Shown one piece after another: positions 51,841 through 60,814 of a DNA stretch of 64,000 nucleotides. The notes under the pieces are model-generated. The model ran no database searches. It worked only from the letters and a program-made list of their open reading frames with translations, and had not been told where the DNA came from. A program made the position numbers and the translations under genes. This DNA comes from JAFKFH01 sp017307375 (GTDB taxonomy: Bacteria > Pseudomonadota > Alphaproteobacteria > Ferrovibrionales > Ferrovibrionaceae), in the NCBI GenBank assembly GCA_965229335.1, contig OZ245874.1, positions 4,154,001 through 4,218,000 of the forward strand, given 5' to 3'. Numbering within the stretch: the first letter of the stretch is position 1; each line of letters starts with the position of its first letter.

Positions 51841-53502
51841 TTGAAGCGCATCGGCATCTGGCTCGGCCTCGCCGCCGGGCTGGCCCTGGCCGCCCCTGCG
51901 GTGGCGCAGGTTCCCGTCGCCCCCGAGGTGACCGCGGCCTTCTCGACCTATGAGCGCGTGACCTTGATCGTCAGCCTGGTGCCGCCGACGATCGATGCCG
52001 GCGCCGGCCATGCGGCCATGCGCCAGGCCATCCGCGAGCGCCAGCAGGCGGTGATCGATGCCATCGGCCCCGACCTGATCGTCGATACGCGCTATGCGAC
52101 GATCCCGGCGCTGGGTGTCCAGGTGACGGCGGCCGGCCTTGCCGCGTTGCAGGTCCACCCGCTGGTGGCGGCAATCGCGCCGAACCGCGTCGTCGGCACG
52201 CAGGCGAACCGCGCGGCCAGTGAACTGGCCCTGGCCCCGCGCCAGGTCGATCCGGGCCGGGCCAGCGGCCTGGCCGGCCGCACGCTTGCCGGCCCGCAGG
52301 CCGACAGCCGCGCCACGCCGCCGCCCCCGAGCGCCCGGCCGCCGGCCCCGACCGCGGCCACCAGGCTGGCCCAGCCGGACAATCTGCGCGTGATCGGCGC
52401 CCCCGCGGTCTGGAGCGTCGGCCATGTCGGCGCCGGACAGTTCGTCGCCGTGCTGGACAGCGGGATCGAAGCCTCGCATCCGGCCTTCACCGGCAAGACG
52501 ATCGTCGAGGCCTGCTTTTCGTCGCAGAGCCCGGCCGACCTGATGTTCTCGCTGTGCCCGGGCCGCGCGCTCTACGCGGTCGGCCCCGGCGCCGCCTCGG
52601 CCTGCCCGGATTCGAACCTGGTCGAATCCTGTGTCCATGGCACCCATGTCGCCGGCATCGCGACCGGCAACGACCCGGTCGCCGCCGTCTACGGCGTGGC
52701 CCCGCAGGCCGACGTCATCGCCGTCCAGGTCTTCAGCCGCTACTGGAATCCGCGCATCGGCAATTGGGCCATCGGTGCCGTCACCCTCGACTATGTCGCG
52801 GCGCTCGACTTCGTCGCCGACCTGGCACAGCAGACTCCCGGCCGCATCGCCGCGGTGAACATGAGCCTGGGTGGCGACACGCCGCAACCGACCTTCTGCG
52901 ATACCGCCGGCCAGGCGGCCCAGGATCCCGGCGCGGTGGCGGTGGCGATGGCGGTCAATGCCCTGCGCGATGCCAGCGTCACCACGGCCATCGCCGCCGG
53001 CAACGAAGGTTTCCGCGGCGCGGTCGGCTCGCCGGCCTGCGTCACCCCGGCCGTCTCGGTGGCTGCCACCAACGCTGGCGATACCTATTCGGTCAATGCC
53101 GATACCAATCTCGCTGCCTTCCCGCTGGTCTTCGTCGCCGCCCCGGGCGACCTGATCCTGTCGGCGATACCGGGTGGCGGCTATGCCCGCTTCTCGGGCA
53201 CCTCGATGGCGACGCCGATGGTCGCCGGTGCGCTGGCGGTGCTGCATGCCGCCTATCCGGGCTACCAGGCGTTCGACTACGAGACCGCGCTGGTCCGTGG
53301 CGGCAAGGCGCTGGTGCTGGATGGCCAGTTCCGCCTGCCGCGCCTCGACCTGCCGGTCAGCGATGCCATCCTGGCCGGGAATGTCGGCGGCAGCTCGCTT
53401 TCCGGCCCCTACCAGCCGGCAGCGCCCGTCTCCTATGTGCAGTACCCGGCGCGCGGCAACGAGGCCTGGAACTGGTACAAGCAGCAGCTCTACGTGCCCT
53501 GA
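51841..53502 (+). CDS. Secreted S8 (subtilisin-like) serine protease, copy 1
   Basis: A 553-residue S8 peptidase. A signal peptide spans about 1-22. An inhibitor-like propeptide region (residues about 40-115) and a Pro/Ala-rich linker precede the catalytic domain. The triad is Asp206 (AVLDSGIEASHP), His266 (HGTHVAGIATG) and Ser455 (SGTSMATPMVAG). Several Cys pairs are present. The TTG at 51841 is the likely start: GGAG lies eight bases before it, while the in-frame GTG at 51832 overlaps that site. The next gene is a close paralogue with the same start arrangement. Confidence 0.88.
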   Translation: MKRIGIWLGLAAGLALAAPAVAQVPVAPEVTAAFSTYERVTLIVSLVPPTIDAGAGHAAMRQAIRERQQAVIDAIGPDLIVDTRYATIPALGVQVTAAGLAALQVHPLVAAIAPNRVVGTQANRAASELALAPRQVDPGRASGLAGRTLAGPQADSRATPPPPSARPPAPTAATRLAQPDNLRVIGAPAVWSVGHVGAGQFVAVLDSGIEASHPAFTGKTIVEACFSSQSPADLMFSLCPGRALYAVGPGAASACPDSNLVESCVHGTHVAGIATGNDPVAAVYGVAPQADVIAVQVFSRYWNPRIGNWAIGAVTLDYVAALDFVADLAQQTPGRIAAVNMSLGGDTPQPTFCDTAGQAAQDPGAVAVAMAVNALRDASVTTAIAAGNEGFRGAVGSPACVTPAVSVAATNAGDTYSVNADTNLAAFPLVFVAAPGDLILSAIPGGGYARFSGTSMATPMVAGALAVLHAAYPGYQAFDYETALVRGGKALVLDGQFRLPRLDLPVSDAILAGNVGGSSLSGPYQPAAPVSYVQYPARGNEAWNWYKQQLYVP

Positions 53503-53647
53503 CCGCGAGCCTGCCGGGGCGTCCGCCGCCCCGGCCCGACCTTTGGTACGTCAGGCCAAGAATATGAGACGCGGTGCAAGGTTTTGCCGCCGCAGCGGCC
53601 CTAAGGTGGCGCCGCGTCTCGCAACCTGAAGGCCGGAGGATCGGATC

Positions 53648-55315
53648 TTGAAGCGTTTCCGCATGTTGTTGCTCGGCCTCGCGGCCGGCTTGACCGCCGC
53701 CGGACCGACATTGGCGGATCCGGTGCCGGTATCGCCCGCCATCACCGCGGGCTTGGCCAGCCACGACCGCGTGACGCTGATCGTCGGTCTGGTGCCGCCG
53801 GATATCGATCCCGCGTCCGGGGACACCGCCCTGCGCCAGGCGATCCACGACCGCCAGCAGGCGGTGATCGACGCGGTCGGCGCCGGTATCCTGGTCGATA
53901 CCCGCTATGCCGCCGTGCCCGTGCTGGCGGTGCAGGCGACCCGCGACGGGCTTGCTGCGCTGCAGGCCCATCCGCTGGTCGTCTCGATCGCGCCCAATCG
54001 CCGTTTCGGCCCGGCGGACGCGCCGTCGCGCGGCGAACTGGCCCTGGCCCCCCGGCCGATCGACCCGATACGGGCCGCCGGCCTGCCCGTCGCCTCGCTG
54101 ACCGCCCCCGCGCCGGCCGCCAGGGCATCCACGCAGCCCCAGGCGGCGCGGCCGCCCGCCCCGACCGCCACCAGCCGGCTGGCCCAGCCGGACAACCTGC
54201 GCGTCATCGGCGCCCCCGCGGTCTGGTCCGCCGGCCATGTCGGCGCCGGCCAGTTCGTCGCCGTCCTCGACACCGGGGTCGACACCGCGCATCCGGCCTT
54301 TGCCGGCAAGACGGTGATCGAGGCCTGCTTTTCGGGTCATGATCCCGCCCGGCTGAATTTTTCGCTCTGCCCCGGCCGGGCCGGCGCGGCGATCGGCCCC
54401 GGCACCGCCTCGAACTGCCCCGAGACCGACCTCGTCCCATCCTGCGTGCACGGCACCCATGTCGCCGGCATCGCCACCGGCAACGACCCGGTCGCCGGGG
54501 TCTACGGCGTCGCCCCCCAGGCCGACGTCATCGCCATCCAGGTCTTCCACCGCGAGTGGGACGCCAAGGGACAGGCTTGGTCGATCGGGTCGGACACGAT
54601 CGACTTCCTCGCCGGCCTCGACCAGGTGGCAAGCCTGGCCCAGGCCAATCCGGGACGGATCGCGGCGGCAAACATGAGCCTCGGCGGTGGCCGGATCGGA
54701 CGGTTCTGCGACGCGGATCTGGCCGGCGACACCGAGGACGACGGGGCCGACATTCTGCTGGTCGTGCTCAACCGCCTGCGCGACCTCAACGTCACCACCG
54801 CGATCGCCGCCGGCAACGACGACTATCGCGGCGAGCTTGCCTTCCCGGCCTGTCTCAGCCCGGCGATCGCGGTCGCGGCGACGACGCCGACCGACGTCTT
54901 CTCCGACAATGCCGGCACCAATCTCGCCGCCTTCCCGCTGGTCTTCGTCGCCGCCCCCGGCGACCTGGTGCTGTCGGCGATCCCCGGCGGCCGGTACGCG
55001 CGGTTCTCCGGCACCTCGATGGCCACGCCGATGGTCGCGGGCGCACTGGCGGTGCTGCATGCCGCCTATCCTGGCCACCGCACCTTCGACTACGAGACGG
55101 CGCTGGCCCGCAGCGGCAAGCCGCTGGTGCTGGACGGCCGCTACCGCCTGCCGCGCCTCGACCTGACCGCGGCCGACGCGATGCTGGCCGGCAACCTCGC
55201 GATCGGCTCGCTGTCCGGGTCCTACCAGCCCAGCTCGCCGGTTTCCTACGTCCAGTCGCCGGCCTATGGCAATCAGGCCTGGAGCTGGTACAAGCATCAA
55301 CTCTACGTGCCCTGA
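53648..55315 (+). CDS. Secreted S8 (subtilisin-like) serine protease, copy 2
   Basis: A 555-residue paralogue of the upstream protease, collinear throughout, including the signal peptide, propeptide, Pro-rich linker, triad motifs (AVLDTGVDTAHP, HGTHVAGIATG, SGTSMATPMVAG) and the C-terminal WSWYKHQLYVP. It starts with TTG-AAG-CG, as copy 1 does, with GGAGG eight bases upstream. The pair is a tandem duplication that has diverged. Secreted substrates are unknown. Confidence 0.88.
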   Translation: MKRFRMLLLGLAAGLTAAGPTLADPVPVSPAITAGLASHDRVTLIVGLVPPDIDPASGDTALRQAIHDRQQAVIDAVGAGILVDTRYAAVPVLAVQATRDGLAALQAHPLVVSIAPNRRFGPADAPSRGELALAPRPIDPIRAAGLPVASLTAPAPAARASTQPQAARPPAPTATSRLAQPDNLRVIGAPAVWSAGHVGAGQFVAVLDTGVDTAHPAFAGKTVIEACFSGHDPARLNFSLCPGRAGAAIGPGTASNCPETDLVPSCVHGTHVAGIATGNDPVAGVYGVAPQADVIAIQVFHREWDAKGQAWSIGSDTIDFLAGLDQVASLAQANPGRIAAANMSLGGGRIGRFCDADLAGDTEDDGADILLVVLNRLRDLNVTTAIAAGNDDYRGELAFPACLSPAIAVAATTPTDVFSDNAGTNLAAFPLVFVAAPGDLVLSAIPGGRYARFSGTSMATPMVAGALAVLHAAYPGHRTFDYETALARSGKPLVLDGRYRLPRLDLTAADAMLAGNLAIGSLSGSYQPSSPVSYVQSPAYGNQAWSWYKHQLYVP

Positions 55316-55452
55316 GAGGCAGCAGCGGTCGTTTTGCAGCGGCTGTCCAGGCCCGCCGGTCAGGCGGGCTTGCACAGCCGTCGAGGCGTTGCGCGACATC
55401 GTCGAATTGGTTTAGAATCAAATGAGTTTCTACGACACCACGACCATTCCTA

Positions 55453-55758
55453 ATGATTAAATCAAATCAAATCACATTGTCTTCTCATATTCGGCGGCGA
55501 AGCGAGACATTGCAGACGCCGCTGAACAACGAACTTATTTTGATGAATATTGCTAGTGGCAACTATTTTGACTTCGATTCCATTTCAGCGGATATTTGGG
55601 AACGGATAGTCGGAGACGTTCAGGTTTACGACCTGGTCAAGGATCTGGCGGCCAAGTACGAGGGCGATCCGGCGCAGATCCAGGACGACGTGCTGGAATT
55701 CCTGGCGTTTCTGTCCGACAACGGCCTGATCGAAACAGTTGCGCCGGGATCGCCGTAG
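55453..55758 (+). CDS. PqqD-like protein (RiPP leader-binding, B1-type)
   Basis: A 101-residue PqqD-fold protein, the RiPP recognition element that binds leader peptides. Typical parts are NELILMNIASGNYFDFDSISADIWERI and IQDDVLEFLAFLSDNGLI. In lasso clusters this is the B1 protein, normally beside a transglutaminase-like B2 peptidase. No B2 follows; an IS remnant begins about 75 bp downstream. The first 150 bp of the gene are AT-richer than the neighbourhood, a sign of transfer. No ribosome site is evident before the ATG. Confidence 0.8.
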   Translation: MIKSNQITLSSHIRRRSETLQTPLNNELILMNIASGNYFDFDSISADIWERIVGDVQVYDLVKDLAAKYEGDPAQIQDDVLEFLAFLSDNGLIETVAPGSP

Positions 55759-55831
55759 AATACGGCCTGACATAGCAAGCCTTCGGTTCGGCGGACCGGC
55801 CCGTATCGGCTAGACTAGGACGATTCGACAT

Positions 55832-56490
55832 TCACCGCAGCCATATGATTGAGGCGGCGAGGTGAATGAAGGCGAGGAAGTGATGAACTCGTCGATCGTA
55901 TCGTGTGGCGAAACGCCTGAAATGCTTGAGCTTGTTGAAGCAGCGCTCGATGAGGTTTCGTTGCTTGTAGATGCCCCGATCATGGGAAATTGGGTTTTTC
56001 CGGGAACGGGTTGATGGGATTACGGCCTCGGCTCCCATGTCGGCGATAGCCTGCCACAAGTCATTGTTGTCGTAGGCCTTGTCGGCCAGGACGGCCTGAG
56101 CCTCGAAGCCATCGAGCAGAGCCTTGGCTGCAAGATTGTCATGGCGTTGGCCGGCGTCGAGCTTGAAGCGCAAGGGTCGGCCCGAGGTGTCGCAGACCGT
56201 GTGAACCTTGGTGGTCAGTCCTCCTCGGGAACGCCCCATAGCCTGAGACTGGGCCCCCCTTTTCCGCTCGCGGCCTGCTGGTGGACGCGAACCAATGTGG
56301 TGTCGAGCATCAGGTATTTGTTGTCGCGATCCTTGATCAGATCGTCGAACACCTTCTCCCAGATCCCTTTCCTCGCCCAACGGCTGAACCGCGTGTGCAC
56401 GGTCTTCCACTTGCCGTATCGCTCAGGAAGATCCGGCCAGTGCGCACTTGACCTCAGGACCCAAAGTACCCCGTTCACGCCGCACTCCCT
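55832..56490 (-). mobile_element. IS5-family (IS427-like) transposase remnant, two-frame
   Basis: Frame 1 reads VLWVLRSSAHWPDLPERYGKWKT... in short, then MLDTTLVRVHQQAASGKGG. Frame 2 continues RGGLTTKVHTVCDTSGRPL and ends in HHFLAFIHLAASIIWLR. The frames overlap at a slippery AAAAGGGGGG (minus strand, 56263-56254), as in IS elements using a -1 frameshift. The first about 40 residues of the transposase are missing, so the 5' end is cut off and the terminal repeat there is lost. It is inactive. It separates the PqqD-like gene from the methyltransferase. Confidence 0.8.
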
Positions 56491-57290
56491 GGTCCCGCGC
56501 ATTTTCGCCACGCCACCCCTTCCAGCGCGGGCTGGCTGGGCAGCAGTGCTTCATCCACGTCATAGATCGGTGTCCGCGGGTTCCGTGGCCTTTCCAGCAG
56601 CAGATCGAACTGCTGGGCCAGAACCGTATCCTGAAAACGAAAATTGGCATGACGCAGGAAAAGCAGACCGCCTGGCTTCAAGCAGGCCGACAATTCCATC
56701 AGAGATTGCTCGAATTCGGCAAAGTGCAGCAGATGGGAACAGGTGGGGGGGCAATCCCCCAGTTCCCCATGCCGGAAGACGGCCATGGCGAAAACCGCAT
56801 CGTGGTTGCCAATACCCTCCCCAGCCGCCGAGGCGGCAATGGTAAAGGACAGCCGATCATCCCCCATTCGGGACAGGCGGGCCTGGGCACGGGCGATATT
56901 GCGGGGATTGATGTCGATCCCCCGGATCTGGGCTTGGGGAAAATAGCGGCGCAGGCTGAACACTTCTTCCCCTGTTGAACATCCAAAGGAGAGGATACGT
57001 CTGTCCGGCCCGTCACCCAGCCTGTCGCGCGCGAATGTGAACAGTTGCGGATACCTGTCCATTTCCGTGGTTGCGAAAGGTTGGAACAGCCCGAGCGGGG
57101 GCGGTCGCCACAGGCTGGCATGACGCGCATCTTCCCCTCGGGCGAATTTCAAAATCCGCCAGCCCAAGCCGGTGCCGATCGCGGCCACAATGGTGGCGCC
57201 GAAAGCGATCCAGTTTTGGAAATAGGCAAATATGGCGGCGGAGACTAGTCCGACAGCCGCAGCGTATGACAGTCTATGGCCTGAAGACAT
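56475..57290 (-). CDS. Membrane-anchored SAM-dependent methyltransferase
   Basis: A 271-residue protein. Two N-terminal membrane segments (about 8-24 and 27-45) precede a class I methyltransferase domain with motif I LSFGCSTGEEVFSLR (about 98-112), then IRGIDINPRNIARAQ. The C-terminus reaches the truncated IS element and its last about 11 residues may be borrowed. The start overlaps the preceding DUF6471 gene by 46 bp. Within a RiPP cluster it may methylate the peptide, but that is inference. Confidence 0.65.
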   Translation of the reverse strand: MSSGHRLSYAAAVGLVSAAIFAYFQNWIAFGATIVAAIGTGLGWRILKFARGEDARHASLWRPPPLGLFQPFATTEMDRYPQLFTFARDRLGDGPDRRILSFGCSTGEEVFSLRRYFPQAQIRGIDINPRNIARAQARLSRMGDDRLSFTIAASAAGEGIGNHDAVFAMAVFRHGELGDCPPTCSHLLHFAEFEQSLMELSACLKPGGLLFLRHANFRFQDTVLAQQFDLLLERPRNPRTPIYDVDEALLPSQPALEGVAWRKCAGPGSAA

Positions 57291-57442
57291 TGGACGAAGA
57301 GCACTGCTGTGAATCCATCGCGGCTGATCTTGTTCTTAATGTTCAGTTCTGTCTCGTGGATTCCGATGGCGGCAAGCCTTTCCGAGAGATCGCGGTAGCT
57401 CAGGCCGCGGGGCTTCGATACCGACTTCAACAGCCCCTTCAC
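57245..57442 (-). CDS. DUF6471-like small protein
   Basis: A 65-residue protein with the pattern LSYRDLSERLAAIGIHETELN, then NKISRDGFTAVLFVQCLQAID. It resembles small helix-turn-helix-like DUF6471 proteins. The start is GTG and lacks a clear ribosome site; the N-terminus may be extended. Its role in the cluster is unknown; regulation is possible. Confidence 0.6.
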   Translation of the reverse strand: MKGLLKSVSKPRGLSYRDLSERLAAIGIHETELNIKNKISRDGFTAVLFVQCLQAIDCHTLRLSD

Positions 57443-57537
57443 GGACGCGCCATCGACGCATTCTCTCCATCCGAATGCCTAAACTACTTTGCCGCTGCCG
57501 GATATGACATCGATCGATCGGAAATTGCTCTAGCGTG

Positions 57538-59436
57538 TTACTGGTTGCCGCCTTCCGCCCAGCGGAGAAATTGTCCGTAGTGCAAGCCGCGGTGGAGCAC
57601 GCCACCGTATTCGTCGAACCCGGTACTGGCCGCGTCCGTCGGCCACTCCCTGGCGATCAGTCGCTTCAGGCGATCGAGATCCAGCATGCGGGAAGCCAGC
57701 GGCGAGCGTTCCAGCAGGGCGAGGGTCTCGCCCATCTGCGCGCGCTGCAGGGTCAGACGGTGCAGGAATTCGGCGCATTGGAAGCCGTGCCGGGTTTCGT
57801 TCAGCACCGCCGGCGGCAAGCGGTCCGCCAGCACCCGCCGCGCCAGCCAGCGGGTCTGCCCGTCACGGAAATACTGTTCCTCCGGCACGGCGAAGGAGAA
57901 TTCCAGCAAGTCGACGTCCGACAAAGGGGCATAGGTGTCGATGCCGAGCAGCCCGTCGGTCCAGTCCGCCGTCCATGGGTTCGACTGGATATAGAAAAGC
58001 CAGCGGCGCTGCATCGCCGCGGTATCGCCGGGGTAGTCCATCCCCAGCGCCAGCCGCCGTTCGGGGATGTGATGCTTGCGGGCAAACTCCGGATGAACCG
58101 CACTGAACTCTTCACCGTCGGACTTCACGCCATGGCGCAAGGCTGCCCACCGCGCCTGAAGACGGGGCGGCAGCAGCGGCATGATGGCATGCCGCCGCAG
58201 CACCGCGGCGACGGAAACGCCGCTGCGCCTCGCCAGCGCCCGCGCCTCGCGCAGCAATCGCCACCAATCCCCCCGCCGCGCCATCGACGCCAGGCCGCAT
58301 AATCCATCCCAGGACAGCGTCATGTTGCCCATGCCGCCGGTGAGCATCGACCGGGCGCCGAGGCTGCGGGCGCGATCGAACAAGGGGCCGTACCAGCCGA
58401 CATTGAGAACACCCCGGGCCGGCGCGGCACCGGCCAGGAACAGCCGTGTCGGATTTTCATCCAGCGGATGGAGGTCGGCCGACGATACCGCTTCCCAGGC
58501 CATGTTCGCGTGCATCGCCGCGACGGACCGCGCCAACGGGCGTTCATCGCCGAAAAACGACGGATGCTCGAACAGAGGCATGCCTTCGGGGGGCGCCACG
58601 GTCAAGGCATGGATCCGCCGTGGCATCGCCAGCCGCGCCGCGGTTGCCGCAACGCCGCCGGAGTCGAATCCGCCGCTCAGCTGGCATACGACGGTTTCAT
58701 TGGCGTGCATGCCCCGCGCCACGGCGCGGTCGAGCAGCGCGCGGGCCTGCTCGACATAGTCGTCGTCCCCGCGAAGGGCGAGGCGAGATCCCTCGTCCGG
58801 CCGCCAATACCCGCGCGGAACTTCTCGCCCGTCCGGATGAAGCTCGACGACGCTGGCCGCCGGTACCCGCCGGATGGCCGCATACCAGGTCTCGTCAGGT
58901 TCCGGCGGCACGTCGGACAGGGCGGCAGCCAGAAAGCCGTCGTTCAATTCGGACGACACGCCCGGCAGCGCCAGCAGGCTGCGCAGGTCTGACGCGAACG
59001 CCCACCCGTCTTCGACGCGCGCATAAAAGACGGTACGGCGGCCGAGGTGATCGCTGGCCAGCCACAGGCGACCGGCCCGTCGATCCCAATGCGCCAGCGC
59101 GAAATGCCCGCGAAATCCGCGAAGCGCGTCCAGCCCGCGGCGCTGGACTTGGCCCATCGCCACGGCCGTGGCATCGGCCGGCGAAGCACCGGTGGACTGG
59201 TCGTCCGCCAGTTCGTGGGCGTTCACCAGGCGACCGGCCAGGGCAAAGGCCTGGATTCCGGTTTCGCCTCTGATCCGGCGGCCCGGCCCGGCCAGATGAA
59301 CCGGCCCGCACTCGACGCGCCGGCCCGGATGGGTCGAGATGCGGCGCAGAAGCCGATCGGATGGCTGCCGACACAGCAGCCCGACAAAGGCCGTCTGGTC
59401 GGGTTCACCAGTCCCCGGGCGACCTGACTTTCCCAA
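57538..59436 (-). CDS. Asparagine-synthetase-like RiPP cyclase (lasso cyclase candidate)
   Basis: A 632-residue asparagine-synthetase-like protein. The N-terminal domain resembles the amidotransferase half (FVGLLCRQPSD) but lacks the catalytic N-terminal Cys. The synthetase half has the ATP-pyrophosphatase loop SGGFDSG (254-260). Lasso cyclases (McjC-like) have this layout and close the isopeptide ring after adenylating the Asp/Glu side chain. The start is uncertain: TTG at 59436 lacks a clear ribosome site. A candidate precursor gene lies 92 bp upstream in the same direction. Confidence 0.82.
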   Translation of the reverse strand: MGKSGRPGTGEPDQTAFVGLLCRQPSDRLLRRISTHPGRRVECGPVHLAGPGRRIRGETGIQAFALAGRLVNAHELADDQSTGASPADATAVAMGQVQRRGLDALRGFRGHFALAHWDRRAGRLWLASDHLGRRTVFYARVEDGWAFASDLRSLLALPGVSSELNDGFLAAALSDVPPEPDETWYAAIRRVPAASVVELHPDGREVPRGYWRPDEGSRLALRGDDDYVEQARALLDRAVARGMHANETVVCQLSGGFDSGGVAATAARLAMPRRIHALTVAPPEGMPLFEHPSFFGDERPLARSVAAMHANMAWEAVSSADLHPLDENPTRLFLAGAAPARGVLNVGWYGPLFDRARSLGARSMLTGGMGNMTLSWDGLCGLASMARRGDWWRLLREARALARRSGVSVAAVLRRHAIMPLLPPRLQARWAALRHGVKSDGEEFSAVHPEFARKHHIPERRLALGMDYPGDTAAMQRRWLFYIQSNPWTADWTDGLLGIDTYAPLSDVDLLEFSFAVPEEQYFRDGQTRWLARRVLADRLPPAVLNETRHGFQCAEFLHRLTLQRAQMGETLALLERSPLASRMLDLDRLKRLIAREWPTDAASTGFDEYGGVLHRGLHYGQFLRWAEGGNQ

Positions 59437-59528
59437 GCGTCACCGTTACGCTGACTTTAGGGGCGAACCCAAACCCGAGCGCGGGACGAAACGACGCGCC
59501 GACGACGCCGGTTGCGCGGCCCGGCTGC

Positions 59529-59693
59529 TCAACTGGCCGAGCACCATCCGGGAAAACTGTCGGCTCCGGTGCCGCATGTCCGGGTCTGGGTAAATTGATT
59601 GATGCTGTGGGCGGCGTAGACCGGCTTGCGCCAGAGCGGACGCGTTGGGCGCTCCGGCGCGGTCTTCGTATTCGCGATATTGCTGGGGGTCAT
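59529..59693 (-). CDS. Candidate lasso-peptide precursor
   Basis: A 54-residue frame on the minus strand. The leader ends WRKPVYAAHSINQFTQTR and the candidate core is TCGTGADSFPGWCSAS. Support: it lies directly upstream of the cyclase in the same direction. Thr is the penultimate leader residue, as in most lasso leaders. The core has Asp at position 7 for a seven-member ring, two Cys for a possible disulfide, and a C-terminal Ser like the kinase substrates of paeninodin-type clusters. Against: no ribosome site is seen before ATG 59693 (an in-frame ATG at 59735 is alternative), and Thr1 is an uncommon first residue. Confidence 0.5.
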   Translation of the reverse strand: MTPSNIANTKTAPERPTRPLWRKPVYAAHSINQFTQTRTCGTGADSFPGWCSAS

Positions 59694-59962
59694 CGGCGCA
59701 TGTAAAGCAGTTGACGTGGGAGTGAGACGCACCATGCCACGCCAATCAAGGAAGCACAACCTGTCCACCAACTCCGACAACAATCCGCGGATACGTAAGT
59801 GTATTCGAAAGAATTTCGACACATCGGCGCATCATGCGCTCGGTCGACACGAGCGGTATTTGCGGCATCATGGCGTCGCGCCGGTTGGCCAGGTTGCCGG
59901 CGTCCGGGGCGGGAAGTACGCTATGAAGCCGAGGTTCGTCCGAGAGGGGTTTCGCCGGCTCG

Positions 59963-60814
59963 ATGTTTTCCGCCATGCCACCGCCGTCTGACGCGGCCAG
60001 GGTGCAGAGCCCGCTTGTCGTCCTGGCGCACCCACGGACCGGATCGTCGCTGCTGATGCAGACGCTGGCGATACTCGGAGCGCCCTGGGTCGGACGCTTC
60101 CATCGCGACGACCTCGGGGTCGCGGCAAACCCGAAGGGCTATTTCGAAGACGCCGACATCCTGGCGCAGGGCCTGACGGCAGAGCAGGTTGCGCGTACCG
60201 GCCCGGTCGACGGTTGCGCGGTCAAGATCGGCCTGGCCAACATGATGCGACCCGCGCGCCTCCCCCAATGGCAGGCCCTGGCGGCGGGCGGCGCGCGCCT
60301 CCTCATTCCGATCCGCTGTCCGTTGGAAAGCGCGGTGTCGTTGCGCTGCTTCAATCCGGCAATGGAAGAATCGCGGCAATTCTTCATCGAGACGACCGCG
60401 TTTCTCTACAATTACACGCGCGACTATGTCGCCTTGGCGAATATTCTGACGTGTCACGTGCGCGACCTGAAGGCCGGCACGGCCCTGTTCCCCTATGCGC
60501 TACACATCGACGATCCGGCGGGCTTCGTCCGGCAGGTCGGCCGCTTCGCCGGGCTGACGCCGGATGCGGAGAGGGAGAGGCGCGCGATCGGGAACATCGA
60601 GGCCGACCTCTACCGGGTCAGACTGTCCGACATGCCGGATGACTGCCGGGAATGGTACGACAAGGCCCCGGCCAAGCAGGTCTATCGGATGCTGTCGGAC
60701 AGCCTGGACCCGTGGACCGATATCGCCGCATGGGCGGTAGCCAACGGGATCAGCTGCCCGATCGGGACGGAGTCGGCGAACGGGGACGGGCCAGGCTCAG
60801 CGCGGGTTGCCTGA
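59963..60814 (+). CDS. Sulfotransferase-family protein
   Basis: A 283-residue protein with a PAPS-type P-loop LAHPRTGSSLLMQTL (about 20-34). A second region, IPIRCPLESAVSLRCFN, matches the 3'-phosphate-binding arginine segment of sulfotransferases. It likely transfers sulfate, perhaps to the RiPP product. The start at 59963 has GAGAGGGG about 13 bases upstream, a loose spacing. It converges with the kinase gene, overlapping 18 bp. Confidence 0.7.
   Translation: MFSAMPPPSDAARVQSPLVVLAHPRTGSSLLMQTLAILGAPWVGRFHRDDLGVAANPKGYFEDADILAQGLTAEQVARTGPVDGCAVKIGLANMMRPARLPQWQALAAGGARLLIPIRCPLESAVSLRCFNPAMEESRQFFIETTAFLYNYTRDYVALANILTCHVRDLKAGTALFPYALHIDDPAGFVRQVGRFAGLTPDAERERRAIGNIEADLYRVRLSDMPDDCREWYDKAPAKQVYRMLSDSLDPWTDIAAWAVANGISCPIGTESANGDGPGSARVA

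Noticed and set aside
59446..59577. Alternative precursor frame ending LGSPLKSA on the minus strand
   Set aside because: It has no Asp or Glu to form a lasso ring and no penultimate Thr in a plausible leader.
59746..59976. 76-residue minus-strand frame upstream of the precursor candidate (MAENIEPAKPLSD...)
   Set aside because: It overlaps the sulfotransferase start, has no good ribosome site and no recognisable family pattern. It may be a chance frame.
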